From Meandrina meandrites (Eukaryota; Cnidaria; Anthozoa; Scleractinia; Meandrinidae), in NCBI GenBank assembly GCA_963693305.1, contig OY855905.1, positions 45,755,395 to 45,819,394 of the forward strand: DNA of 64,000 bases, written 5' to 3'. This document shows positions 23,584 through 32,848 of this stretch, piece after piece (the stretch's first letter is position 1; each line of letters starts with the position of its first letter). Made by a program: the position numbers and the translations under genes. The notes under the pieces are model-generated. The model did no database searches. It was given only the letters and a program-made list of their open reading frames with translations, and was not told the origin of the DNA.

Positions 23584-23777
23584 GGGGCCTTGGCATGAGA
23601 AATGAAGGGCTCTGGGGACAGGACTTTTGAATTAATTTGAAATTTTTTTGATTGACTCTTTCAAACAAAGATATCTTTAGCCGAAGGACTGAAATGCCAG
23701 AACTCTCCCTTACAGTATATAGAAACATCACGACTGACTGGAAGTCCCAGAGCCCTTTGTTTCTCGTGCCAAGGCCC
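23584..23777. repeat. Short foldback, about 34-bp arms
   Basis: GGGCCTTGGCATGAGAAATG at the left is inverted, with few changes, at 23744-23777 (CCCTTTGTTTCTCGTGCC). Non-coding. Confidence 0.65.
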
Positions 23778-23779
23778 AA

Positions 23780-25118
23780 ACACAGGACAAAAGAGGTTTC
23801 AATTGAGAAAATATATCAACACTTGAGAGTGTTTCATGTAATATATATTTCTGTGAGTTTGGAAATGTGATGAAACACTCTCTATCATGCTTGATGCATT
23901 ACATGAAATATTTTCTGAAAGTTCTTTGCATGACTTGTGTCCTGTGATCATAGACACACAGCTTTGAATAGCACACCTTGTTGAAAACATTTTTCGACTT
24001 AAAAGGTCTTCAGTAGCAACAAAACCTTTAATTTTCAATTTCCACGATTTTGGTTGCGGATATATAGAATTTCAGGAAATGATTTTAAGATGAATTCCTC
24101 CATTGTGTCACAGCAGAAACAGAATTTCAAAACTGCCTTAAGTTTCAAAAAGAAGATTGAATGGTGATCTGCCAGTAAAACCATTGATGGCAATCATGAT
24201 ATAATTCCATCATTCCCAAATATTCCTAATATGTCCAAAATTAGACAATTAAAGCTTTAAAAGATAGTCTGACACCCTCACAAGAAATTTTGCTAATGAT
24301 TCACTAATGATTAAGGGTCCTGCACCACCTTAACCTGAGCAGTCTCTCAGGGCATCTAACTCAGTTAAACTTTCTTGAACGTCTTTTAGTAGAAAATGTT
24401 TATAATTATCTGGCCAGCTTTCTTCGAGCTTTAGACTTGTCCAGTTTCTGTTTTAAACATCAAGACTTCAGACTTTTCAAGTTGGCTCATTCCAAAATCC
24501 AAGGACTGATCAAGATGGAAGCCGAAATTATTCAAGAGCTTTCAAGATTAAAGAAACCATGTACATTGTACAATGGAAACTTTTCAGTCACAAGTAGGCT
24601 TATATTATTTTGTTGGAAATCTTCTTTGTGTTTGGTGAAAAGCATAAGATTTAGAGTACACAGTCACCCAATTGAACCTTTCATAAGGTGCTTCCATGTA
24701 GGAGGCTCGTAATTTTTTAAACATTCCCACCTTTGGCACTCTCAAGCTTGACTGTTTGAAGGTGTTTTGTTTTCGAGGCTGTTGAATCTTTTTTGCCATC
24801 CACCATTGCAGATTTTGTACTTGGTTCACTTTAAGGTGATTCCACTGAAAAAGAAGGAGTATTTAGAATTTTCTAAGACTTGGTCCAGTTCATAACTATG
24901 TTATGAGCGTTACAAAAATGCAATAAAAAATGGGGGTCACCGTGCTCGTTTTTGTGCAACCTGGATGGCTATGACAGTAAACATATGACCCACGAGGTTC
25001 ACACTAGGAACGCTCATAATCCGAAAAGGGAACTATCATTTCTAGAAAAAAATCATTTCTTGCGTTAAAATATCGAAGCGGTTCAACGAAACAGACTTAA
25101 ATCTTACACAATAAACCA
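23780..25118. other. No supported gene; left flank of Polinton 1
   Basis: An open plus frame at 24437-24610 (FKHQDFRLFKLAHSKIQG) might be an exon, but no family is recognised. A 34-bp sequence at 24918-24951 recurs directly on the other side of the Polinton (40910-40943). Confidence 0.35.
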
Positions 25119-25544
25119 ACACATAGATGATGAGGGTTCTGGCGCAAAAAAAAATAAAAGATACAAAACAAAGCTGATTTAACAAGAAACTCGGCTCCCA
25201 TGCTCGCCTCGTTTCTTGTTAAATCAGCTTTGTTTTGTATCTTTTATTTTTTTTCCCGCCAGAACCCTCATCATCTATGTGTGTGGTGGTATTTGAGTGA
25301 AAATAAGAAACAAAGAGCGTGACCCCCGAGAGAGCGGATGTGTCACAAAAATAATTATTTTCTTTTGAAGAAATGTCTGCACTGTCTATATACAAAGCGA
25401 CTCCTTTCCTCGCGCGTTCACAATTTCTTGAATTTCTTCGGTAGAAGGCATGTTTTTTTTGCGAATATACTAGTATGCGCAATACAAAGTGCGCCAGAAT
25501 TATTTTCCATTTGAACAATTATCTGCACTTGTATATACGGCGAG
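25119..25544 (+). repeat. Polinton 1 left terminal inverted repeat with hairpin
   Basis: Matches the complement of 40296-40721; the stretches I compared, including a full 300-nt frame, are identical. The outer 164 bp (25119-25282) form an imperfect palindrome with arms of about 74 bp. The inner edge carries GCACTTGTATATACGGCG (25525-25542) and stops at the polB start codon, so the leader of polB lies wholly in the repeat. Confidence 0.9.
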
Positions 25545-28500
25545 ATGGCAGCCGCGAGATTTTCGTCCAATGTTCTGCAAACTTTTTACGGTCCAATAAC
25601 TAGAGAGGAAAATAGAAATCTTACTGAACCATTACAACCTGAACGTGTTCCTGTACGTGATGTGTTTAAAATAAGCCAGAGTAATTTCCAAGAATGGCTT
25701 CGTGTCTGGATAATGAATGTATCTCAAACAAATCCAAACAATAAAGATATTCTGGTATTTGCAAGAGAAAATAAAGAAAAGTACACTAATTTGATTGAAC
25801 AGGAAACCCTTAAGTTGGGCAGCGTAAAGGTTAGCTTCGGGCTACAAGTACATTTTGAAATAGAAAGAGACGGCAAAACGCAAGAAATGACGCACTATTT
25901 TAAAGAGGACCAGCCGCACGTTTTTAACAGGGATAACAAAGAACTGATAGAACAAAAATATGAAGAATTCATGGAAAGAATAAGGGGAGAAATAGAAAAC
26001 TGGTCATTGCTAGGATCAGGATGGGAGATTGAAAGTATAATGACAGCATATGTGAATGTCGCAAAATATCAGCCACTGCGCGGAGGAACTTATTTACCAC
26101 TTCCAGCCAATCTAGCAAAAAAGAAGGCAATAATAAACGTGAAAAACAGAGACAACCAATGCCTGAAGTGGGCTCTAAGAGCAGCATTATTTCCTCCAAA
26201 AGATGGAAAGGACCCGCAAAGACCAAGCAAATATCCGGTTAAAGATGGCATTAACTACAAAGGAATTGACTTTCCAACACCGGTAAAACAAATAGACAAG
26301 CTTGAGGCGCAAAACGGAAACCTGGCAATAAACGTATTTGGCTGGGAAAACAATTGTGTGATTGTGCACAGGATAAGCAGAAAAGAACCGAACGTACCGA
26401 GGATAAACCTGATGTTGATTGAGTCAGGGAAAATTCAGCACTATTGTTACGTAAAAAGAGAAAGCGCTTTGCTGTTCGATCAAAGCGAAAACAGAAATGC
26501 AAAACACTACTGCATGATGTGCTTAACAGGTTTCTCAAGAGCGGACTTGCTTGTGGACCATAAAAAGTACTGCAATGGAGTGAACGGAAGGCCAACAAGG
26601 ATTGAGATGCCAAAAGAGGGGGAAAACATACTCGCTTTTAAAAATTATCAGAAACAGATGAAAGCTCCCTACGTGATATACGCGGACTTTGAGGCACTGG
26701 TAAAAAAGATACCCGGCTATATTGAGCTTGGGCCAGAGAGCAAGAAAAAAAGCTACACATATAAGACAGAACGGCATGAAGCGTGCGGGTATTCGTACAT
26801 TGTCGTGAAAAGCGATGGCGAAGTTACAGGGTCAAAAGTTTACAGGGGTGAAAACGCGGTGAGAACGTTTTTAAGCGACATTCTGCAGGAAGAAACGAAA
26901 ATCAGAGAGAGTCTGGCCACACCAAAGCCGATTGTTATGACGGCCGAAGACTGGGAAAAATACAAAAACGCGTCTGAATGTCATATTTGTAACAAACGTT
27001 TGATAAAAGATGAATTCTTAGACTCAATACCCGTCTGCGACCATGATACAGGCTGTTATTGCGGTCAAAGCCACAAAGGTTGTTATTACGCGGCACTCAA
27101 AAAAATAAAATTAGTTGGGCCAAAAAGAGAAAGAAAAGAAAAAGACAAAATAGACCAATGGATTGCAAACAATCAGGAAGCATGTTTGTTCTGCGCAGAA
27201 CCTTTACTTCAGAAAAACTACAGAGATGCGGTAAAAGAACATTGCCACATAACGGGTAGGTACCGCGGAGCTGCGCATAACGCATGTAACCAAAAACTGA
27301 GAATAAAGCCCAAAACAGATCAGATACCAATTGTGTTTCACAACCTGAGGGGTTACGACGCACACCATTTAATGCAAGCAATGTCAAATTTGCAAAAAGA
27401 GGTGAAATGCGTCGCAAACAACATGGAGAAATATATCACATTTTCAGTCGGAGGTCTGCGTTTTATAGACAGCTTGAACTTTTTGCAAGGAAGCTTGGAC
27501 TCATTGGTAGAAGCAAGATTGGAATCGCAGGTAGAAGAAACGCCAAAGGAGGCACTAAAAATCACATCAACATTATCAAATGGCAGTGACCTGCTTTACA
27601 AAAAGGGAATTTACCCATACGAGTACATGGATTCATGGGCGAAATTCAGCGAAACAAGTTTGCCCAAAAAAGAAGACTTCTACAGCAAACTCAACGATGA
27701 ACACATTACAGAATATGAGTACGCTCACGCGAAGAAAGTATGGGAGACTTTTGATTGTAAAACATTGGGGGATTACCATGACCTTTACGTGAAAACGGAT
27801 GTAGCACTGTTGGCAGATGTATTTGAAAATTTCCGTAAATTGTGTTTGCGGCAGTACGGTCTTGACCCGGCGCACTATTTCACATCACCAGGCCTCTCAT
27901 GGGACGCACTCTTGAAAAAGACGGGTGTCGAGCTTGAGTTGTTAACAGACCATGAAATGCATATGTTCGTGGAACGAGGAATTCGCGGAGGAATCTCGAT
28001 GGTAGGCAAAAGACACACAAAGGCAAACAATCCTTTGGTATCAGACTATGACGAAAGCAAACCAAACAGTTACATTATGTATCTGGACGCGAACAACCTG
28101 TACGGCTGGGCAATGAGCAAGCCTCTCCCCAAAAGCGGATTCAAATGGAAACGAGTGATGCCGACAGAGGAGGAAATCCTGAACAAAAAAGAAAACGCCA
28201 AGAAAGGCTGGATCCTAGAAGTTGATTTGGAGTACCCGGCGGAGCTGCATAAAGAACACAACAGCTACCCGCTGGCGCCAGAGAAAAAGGTCGTGAAAAA
28301 AGAAAACATGTCGGACTACCAAAATAATCTGATAAAAGAATTGGACCTGAAAAGCCCAAACAGCAAGAAGCTGCTGCTGACACTTGAGGACAAAAAAGAC
28401 TACGTGGTTCACTACGAAAACTTGAAGTTCTATTTGAAGCAGGGGATGAAACTGAAGCGCGTAAAAAGGGCGCTGGAGTTCGAACAAGAGTGTTGGATGG

Positions 28501-29633
28501 AGCCGTACATTCGGATGAACACAGAATTCAGAAAGCAGGCAAGCAACGACTTTGAAAAGAACTTTTACAAGCTGATGAATAACTCAGTTTTCGGCAAAAC
28601 CATGGAAAACCTGCGCAAACGAGTAGACATAAAAATAGTCCGCAGCAATGAGAAAGACAAAATAAGAAAATTGATCGCTAGCCCTTTGTACGCAAGGCAC
28701 GTAATATTTACAAACGACCTGGTGGGCATTGACATGCACAAAAGCCGCCTGCTGCTCAACAAGCCGGTCTACACAGGAATGACAATCCTTGACAAAAGCA
28801 AGATACTGATGTACGACTTCTTTTACAACCACCTGAAAAAGCAGTACGGTGAGAAATGCGAGCTTCTGTACACGGACACGGACAGCCTGCTGCTGAAGAT
28901 AGAAACAGAGGACGTCTACAAAGACATAAAAGCAAACGAAAACTTCTATGATACATCAGACTACCCGAAGGAACATCCGCTCCACTCAACAGTGAACAAA
29001 AAGGTTTTGGGAAAAATGAAAGACGAGTGCGCGGGGACCCCAATATTGGAGTATGTGGGCCTGAGGTCAAAGATGTACTCAGTCATGAAGGCAGACGAAA
29101 GCAAAGAGGGAATAGACAAAATAAGGAAAGACTTCCCTGAGACGGAAATAAAAGAGTGCACCTGCGAAGGAAAAAAAGTGCAGGCAATAATGGCAAAAGA
29201 CGCAGAGTTGGTCAAAAAAATAAAAAAGAAACATCCGAAAGCAAGAGTGTCGCAATGCTGTAACATGATAAAAGTGGACGAAATAAACGTAAAAAAAGCG
29301 AAAGGCGTGAAAAAGAACGTTGTGAAGAAACAGATAAAGCATGAACAGTACAAGCAGGTGCTGTTCAGCAAAGAGCAGATGTGGCACGGAATGAACATTT
29401 TGCGAAGCGAGGGGCACGAAATCTACGGCATGCATGTAAATAAAATTTCACTGTCCCCGTTTGATTCAAAGCGCTGGATAGCTGACGACGGGGTAAATAC
29501 AAAAGCTTACGGGTACAACAGTGCAATGGAAGAAATGGAAGCTTTATTCGCTACTACAGAAATGGAAGAAATAGAATTAACAAATACAGAAATGAAAGAA
29601 ATAGAAGAAGCTTTAAAGTTGCTCGGGGGGTAA
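25545..29633 (+). CDS. polB: Protein-primed-type DNA polymerase B
   Basis: A 1362-residue family B polymerase that would replicate the element, probably protein-primed as in other Polintons. Exonuclease motifs: YADFEAL (about residue 382), HNLRGYDAHHL (about 598) and YVKTDVALLADVF (about 747). Polymerase motif A is YLDANNLYGWAM (about 845), motif B KLMNNSVFGK (about 1008), motif C YTDTDS (about 1108), followed by GLRSKMYS (K-x-Y type, about 1172). Between ExoI and ExoII lie cysteine/histidine clusters, including CHICNKR and a module with HCHITGRYRGAAHNACN, the pattern of endonuclease VII-type zinc domains. Compared with element 2 it has about 60 extra residues after the K-x-Y motif. The frame is intact. 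Its 3' end overlaps the convergent integrase by 21 bp. Confidence 0.95.
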   Translation: MAAARFSSNVLQTFYGPITREENRNLTEPLQPERVPVRDVFKISQSNFQEWLRVWIMNVSQTNPNNKDILVFARENKEKYTNLIEQETLKLGSVKVSFGLQVHFEIERDGKTQEMTHYFKEDQPHVFNRDNKELIEQKYEEFMERIRGEIENWSLLGSGWEIESIMTAYVNVAKYQPLRGGTYLPLPANLAKKKAIINVKNRDNQCLKWALRAALFPPKDGKDPQRPSKYPVKDGINYKGIDFPTPVKQIDKLEAQNGNLAINVFGWENNCVIVHRISRKEPNVPRINLMLIESGKIQHYCYVKRESALLFDQSENRNAKHYCMMCLTGFSRADLLVDHKKYCNGVNGRPTRIEMPKEGENILAFKNYQKQMKAPYVIYADFEALVKKIPGYIELGPESKKKSYTYKTERHEACGYSYIVVKSDGEVTGSKVYRGENAVRTFLSDILQEETKIRESLATPKPIVMTAEDWEKYKNASECHICNKRLIKDEFLDSIPVCDHDTGCYCGQSHKGCYYAALKKIKLVGPKRERKEKDKIDQWIANNQEACLFCAEPLLQKNYRDAVKEHCHITGRYRGAAHNACNQKLRIKPKTDQIPIVFHNLRGYDAHHLMQAMSNLQKEVKCVANNMEKYITFSVGGLRFIDSLNFLQGSLDSLVEARLESQVEETPKEALKITSTLSNGSDLLYKKGIYPYEYMDSWAKFSETSLPKKEDFYSKLNDEHITEYEYAHAKKVWETFDCKTLGDYHDLYVKTDVALLADVFENFRKLCLRQYGLDPAHYFTSPGLSWDALLKKTGVELELLTDHEMHMFVERGIRGGISMVGKRHTKANNPLVSDYDESKPNSYIMYLDANNLYGWAMSKPLPKSGFKWKRVMPTEEEILNKKENAKKGWILEVDLEYPAELHKEHNSYPLAPEKKVVKKENMSDYQNNLIKELDLKSPNSKKLLLTLEDKKDYVVHYENLKFYLKQGMKLKRVKRALEFEQECWMEPYIRMNTEFRKQASNDFEKNFYKLMNNSVFGKTMENLRKRVDIKIVRSNEKDKIRKLIASPLYARHVIFTNDLVGIDMHKSRLLLNKPVYTGMTILDKSKILMYDFFYNHLKKQYGEKCELLYTDTDSLLLKIETEDVYKDIKANENFYDTSDYPKEHPLHSTVNKKVLGKMKDECAGTPILEYVGLRSKMYSVMKADESKEGIDKIRKDFPETEIKECTCEGKKVQAIMAKDAELVKKIKKKHPKARVSQCCNMIKVDEINVKKAKGVKKNVVKKQIKHEQYKQVLFSKEQMWHGMNILRSEGHEIYGMHVNKISLSPFDSKRWIADDGVNTKAYGYNSAMEEMEALFATTEMEEIELTNTEMKEIEEALKLLGG

Positions 29634-30604
29634 TTGTGTGTTTGGAGGCACAACCAGCAGTTCTTCACGCACGAAGCCTCGCTTGGGTCCGTCGTGTAAA
29701 TAATAGAGAACTGGCTGATTCGGTTTGGTAAAAGAACGTTCAATGTTGTAAACTTTCAAAGACCAGATTGGATCAGTGGCTCTTTTCACACCACCTTCAA
29801 GCTCGCCAGGTTGGTACAAATACCTAACATTCACAAGAGAGGGGAGCTTTTTTCCCTTTCTCCAACAGGTCTCAAATATTTTGTTGACGGCTTGGAAGTC
29901 ACATTTTTTTCTTTGATGGCAACTACAGGTTTCTTGCCGATAAGGCTTGTTACTTCATTGTTCAGAGCTGCCACAACTTCAGGAAGTCTTTTTACCCACG
30001 CCGTAGACCGCTGGCCCGCGTTGCTACGCATTTCAACGGCGTACTGGTGCCCAAACAAGCGCTCAGCCAGGGTGCGGTTAAAACGTTCAACAATGGCCTG
30101 GTCACGGTGAATGTCAACTCGCCCGCGCCGAAAAAATGTTTTGTGATTTTCCATTTCTTTTGTAACAGCGCCCATGAATTCACGCCCAGGATCAACCTGC
30201 AGAAGTTCAGGCCATTTCAGAGTTGAGCGTTTGTAAATTCTCTTAAAAGCCAGGGCAACTTCATCAGAGTTTTTCGATGTCAAGGGTTCAGCCTCTTTGT
30301 ATCTGCTGGCCACGTCGACAACGGTGAGTGCATATTTAAAAACTTTGCGTCCGCGGGGCAGTTTGTCATGCGGCAAAAAAAGAAGATCCGCCTGGTGCAC
30401 TTTGTTAGGTGAAGGAACGTCGAATTTCGGCCGAGGAATGCGCTTCGGTGCAGGGAGGAATATCTGCCAGAGTGCTTGCTTGAACAGCCACTTTTTTGCG
30501 GTTTCTTCTGGTACCTTGGCGGCTTCGGATAATTTTTTTATCGCGGCAAAACCTTTCCAGTAGCCCCCAGGGCTATAGTATATCTTTGCGAGTTTGGCAT
30601 CCAT
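29613..30604 (-). pseudogene. int: Polinton 1 integrase (rve), frameshifted
   Basis: Retrovirus-type integrase that would insert the element. The N-terminal part (257 codons from the ATG at 30604) holds the catalytic core with all three acidic residues (QADLLFL, QVDPGREF, IVERFNRTL). Near 29854 a run of 6 A (minus strand) replaces the 7 A present in element 2, shifting the frame and ending the protein early. The C-terminal 73 codons (29613-29834) remain open in the next frame. A one-base homopolymer change could be a real mutation or a sequencing error. Because the core is intact, a truncated protein might still fold. The start matches element 2. It converges with polB, overlapping it by 21 bp. 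Confidence 0.88.
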
Positions 30605-30650
30605 CTATAAGTAAGAAATTAAAAAAGTTTAAAATGCTGGGGTGTGGGTA

Positions 30651-30663
30651 GCAACTCAGTTGC
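30651..30663. repeat. Palindromic mini-repeat upstream of the integrase gene
   Basis: GCAACTCAGTTGC, next to GGGGTGTGGGT. It lies in the gap between the integrase start and the end of the 141-residue gene. Element 2 has the related GGCAACAAAGTTGCC at the same place (61333-61347). Confidence 0.75.
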
Positions 30664-30666
30664 TCA

Positions 30667-31092
30667 CTAAAGGAAACGGAAGGCAGCGTAGCCCAGAGCA
30701 AGAGCCCCAGCGCCCACGAACATGAGTTCACCATTTTTTTGCTGCTGGCTTGGTTGATAGAGATCTGAGAACTTGGGTTGTTTGGGGGGTATCATTTGTT
30801 TGTCAGGGTGCGCCTGGTTATACAGTTTGAATGCGTAGTCAGTGTTTGTAAAGTTCTGTTTGGCCTGCTCTTTTATTTGCGTGTTAGTCGCAATCCAGTC
30901 GAGAAGTTTGGTGCGGTCACGGGAGTATTTGGCGTAAGCCGCTTGATACGCCTCGAGAGCTTTATCATGTCGTACTTTTTCATCAAGTGCAGCTTTGTCA
31001 CCTCCGCCAAGTGCCCTCGCAAGATAATTGCCACCGATAAAAGCCGCAGCATTCAACACAGCCCCACCAACCATAATCGCGATACTTGCCAT
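30667..31092 (-). CDS. Conserved 141-residue protein with terminal hydrophobic segments
   Basis: Not assigned to a named family. An N-terminal hydrophobic glycine/alanine stretch (IAIMVGGAVLNAAAFIGG) precedes a charged, probably helical middle rich in K, D, A and Y. A C-terminal hydrophobic segment (LMFVGAGALALGYAAFRF) follows. It could be a small membrane or virion-membrane protein. Nearly identical in element 2 (60896-61321), where only a few residues differ, so it is under constraint. It is part of the minus-strand run of small genes between ATPase and integrase. Confidence 0.75.
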   Translation of the reverse strand: MASIAIMVGGAVLNAAAFIGGNYLARALGGGDKAALDEKVRHDKALEAYQAAYAKYSRDRTKLLDWIATNTQIKEQAKQNFTNTDYAFKLYNQAHPDKQMIPPKQPKFSDLYQPSQQQKNGELMFVGAGALALGYAAFRFL

Positions 31093-31134
31093 TGTAATAT
31101 ATATCAGAGCAGAGTTTTTTTCAAATCATAAATT

Positions 31135-31356
31135 TCAGACGCTGGTGGGAAGGATTTTTTGGTCCTCGAGGTACTGTTTGAGCGCAATGCTCCCTGCCAT
31201 GACGGCTGTGAATTTCACGTAGTTCATTGCACTGCTGCTGGGGTCAGAAGTAAAATTCTCTTTCACAACCTTTTTTGCGACCCAGCCGATGCCGGCGGCC
31301 AAACCGGTTATAGTAGCAGCATCCATGATGGTTTTAACAAGCTTGTTGTCTGACAT
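31135..31356 (-). CDS. Conserved 73-residue small protein
   Basis: Unrecognised. MSDNKLVKTIMDAAT opens a short hydrophobic stretch with GLAAGIGWVAKKVV, then VKFTAVMAGSIALKQYL, ending in ILPTSV. Two short hydrophobic helices suggest membrane association. Conserved in element 2 (60599-60820) with few changes. Confidence 0.7.
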   Translation of the reverse strand: MSDNKLVKTIMDAATITGLAAGIGWVAKKVVKENFTSDPSSSAMNYVKFTAVMAGSIALKQYLEDQKILPTSV

Positions 31357-31403
31357 TATTTTGCAATTATAGAAATGGAAACATACAAAAGTTTAAATAA
31401 AAA

Positions 31404-31559
31404 TTAATTTGTCTCTTCTACGTCCGGGTTATATAATGTGGCATTCAAAAGATCGCGGACCGTATTAAAAACCTTCACGTTGAAGTCGTACCATATCAGT
31501 CCGATTCCAAAAATGGCGGCGGTTGAGATAAGAACTTGGGGAATGTCAACTTTCTTCAT
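31404..31559 (-). CDS. Conserved 51-residue small membrane-type protein
   Basis: Below usual ORF cut-offs but clearly real. The minus-strand frame MKKVDIPQVLISTAAIFGIG continues with LIWYDFNVKVFNTVRDLL and stops after EETN. The same protein is in element 2 (60349-60543), where it is 13 residues longer because a palindromic repeat is inserted near the end. One hydrophobic helix is present. Function unknown. Confidence 0.8.
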   Translation of the reverse strand: MKKVDIPQVLISTAAIFGIGLIWYDFNVKVFNTVRDLLNATLYNPDVEETN

Positions 31560-31564
31560 GATAC

Positions 31565-31575
31565 CAACAAAGTTG
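31565..31575. repeat. Palindromic mini-repeat before the 51-residue gene
   Basis: CAACAAAGTTG core six bases upstream of the ATG. Element 2 has ATCAACTTCGTTGAT at the same place (60324-60338). Confidence 0.75.
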
Positions 31576-31612
31576 ATGATATTGATACGGATATAATATT
31601 AATTCCAAATAT

Positions 31613-32146
31613 TTAATCCAAATGTTTAACACCTCTGGGCTGTTTCGCGCGAGCAGGCTGTGGCTCAGGTGTATTTTTTCTGAATACGGTCAGGTGAACA
31701 GGTTGTGACTCAGCACGTGCGGGCTCAGGTGTCTTTTTTTTGCTGAATATGGCCTTGAGCTCTTCACGTTTGTAATAAATGCCCATCAGTGAAACGAGTA
31801 TGCCGGCAACACCAATCCATTGGGTGATGTTGAGACTGCTATTATCAACTTTGTTGCTCTTTGGTGTTTCGTCTTCTGTAGGCAGTGTTGGCTCAGAAAC
31901 CGGGGCAGTGGCCTTTGTCTTGTTGTTTGCGATTATAATAGCAGCCTCAGCTGCTGCTTTTTTCTGTTGTTCACGGGCCAACCGAGTTCTTTCTGCAACC
32001 ACTTTGCCTGCAGCCACACGCTTGGGATTTTTTGCACGCTGCGGGGCTGTAGTTGGAGTTGGAGTTGTTGCTTGCTGTGTTATATCGACCTGCGGATTGC
32101 AACTTTGTTGCGGAGTTTCGACCTGCTCGGATTGTTCGGTTGACAT
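31613..32146 (-). CDS. Conserved 177-residue single-pass protein, variable in repeats
   Basis: Not assigned to a family. The N-terminus (MSTEQSEQ) is low in complexity with T/P stretches. A helical basic and alanine-rich block (AAGKVVAERTRLAREQQKKA) follows, then one hydrophobic segment (ITQWIGVAGILVSLMGIYY), and a basic tail ending PRGVKHLD. This suggests a membrane-anchored or virion-internal protein. The element 2 version (59726-60298) keeps the block, the membrane segment and the tail but differs at several places where palindromic mini-repeats lie in frame. Here one such repeat sits near codon 15 (32099-32111). Confidence 0.75.
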   Translation of the reverse strand: MSTEQSEQVETPQQSCNPQVDITQQATTPTPTTAPQRAKNPKRVAAGKVVAERTRLAREQQKKAAAEAAIIIANNKTKATAPVSEPTLPTEDETPKSNKVDNSSLNITQWIGVAGILVSLMGIYYKREELKAIFSKKKTPEPARAESQPVHLTVFRKNTPEPQPARAKQPRGVKHLD

Positions 32147-32193
32147 TTTGCAACAAAGGGTATATGTTTAGCAAATAAAATAATACTCAGAAA

Positions 32194-32784
32194 TTACTCA
32201 GAATTTGTCTGCAAATGTTCAGTAGTTGGTGAGGTATGCTCAGGAATTTCTTCTAATTTTGATTCATCCTTTCTCTGCAAATGCGAGTTAAAATCAATGT
32301 GCTTCGCCGTTATCAAAGCAGCAGAAATAGGAGCAAGAAATTTTCCATATTTCAAAGAGAGACTGCCGACAAAATCTGTCATTTCTTTGTTAATAATGAA
32401 GTCTTCTTTTAGTTCTTTTTTCATTGCATCAATGTCATCTATTTCAACAACCATTTGCAGGCCTCTTGTCAGAAGCGTAAGCAGGCTGTCAACCATGCTT
32501 TCGGTTGTCTTGCTGCCAACGAAGGTTTCATATCTCTTGTAGTACTTTTCAACTTCTTTATCAGTCAAGCGTTTCAACTGCTCATGTGTTAACTGCACGC
32601 CGATGGCCTCTTTGGATTTGCCTGTTGATACAAGCACGGCCAGCTGCTCACGAAGAGCAGGAATGTTAGGTCCGGATAGCAACTGTGTTGCTGAGTCAGG
32701 CACAATGCTACTACCAGCTGGCCCGCTCGACGGCTCAGCTTCCAGTAGGTTTATAACATCTGCGAACTCTTGTTCAGCCATCAT
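32194..32784 (-). CDS. Conserved 196-residue helical protein
   Basis: Unrecognised but strongly conserved with element 2 (59115-59693). Mostly charged and probably helical: ALREQLAVLVSTGKSKEAIG, then LTHEQLKRLTDKEVEKYYKR, then LKYGKFLAPISAALITAKHI. No membrane segment or catalytic motif is visible. I chose the ATG at 32784, since the codon before it is TTG. The start codon lies inside the palindrome ATCAACTTGTTGAT (32783-32796). Located just upstream of the ATPase in the same run of genes, so possibly a packaging or virion protein (inference). Confidence 0.75.
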   Translation of the reverse strand: MMAEQEFADVINLLEAEPSSGPAGSSIVPDSATQLLSGPNIPALREQLAVLVSTGKSKEAIGVQLTHEQLKRLTDKEVEKYYKRYETFVGSKTTESMVDSLLTLLTRGLQMVVEIDDIDAMKKELKEDFIINKEMTDFVGSLSLKYGKFLAPISAALITAKHIDFNSHLQRKDESKLEEIPEHTSPTTEHLQTNSE

Positions 32785-32796
32785 CAACTTGTTGAT
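32783..32796. repeat. Palindromic mini-repeat overlapping a start codon
   Basis: Perfect 14-bp palindrome ATCAACTTGTTGAT that supplies the first bases of the 196-residue gene's ATG context. Confidence 0.85.
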
Positions 32797-32834
32797 ATAC
32801 TATATACAACAACTTTATTTTTTAATTCAAAATC

Positions 32835-32848
32835 ATCAACTTGTTGAT
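32835..32848. repeat. Palindromic mini-repeat supplying the ATPase stop
   Basis: Perfect 14-bp palindrome ATCAACTTGTTGAT. Read on the minus strand it encodes the last codons and the TGA stop of the ATPase gene. Element 2 has a different palindrome (GTGGGGTAAACCCCAC) at this site. Confidence 0.85.

Noticed and set aside
25110..25125. 6-bp target duplication of Polinton 1
   Set aside because: AACC occurs near both outer ends but at different offsets; no exact 6-bp repeat could be fixed.
25219..25518. 99-residue frame in the left terminal repeat (and its mirror 40322-40621)
   Set aside because: It exists in both ends only because the ends match; it runs through the hairpin and has no counterpart in element 2.
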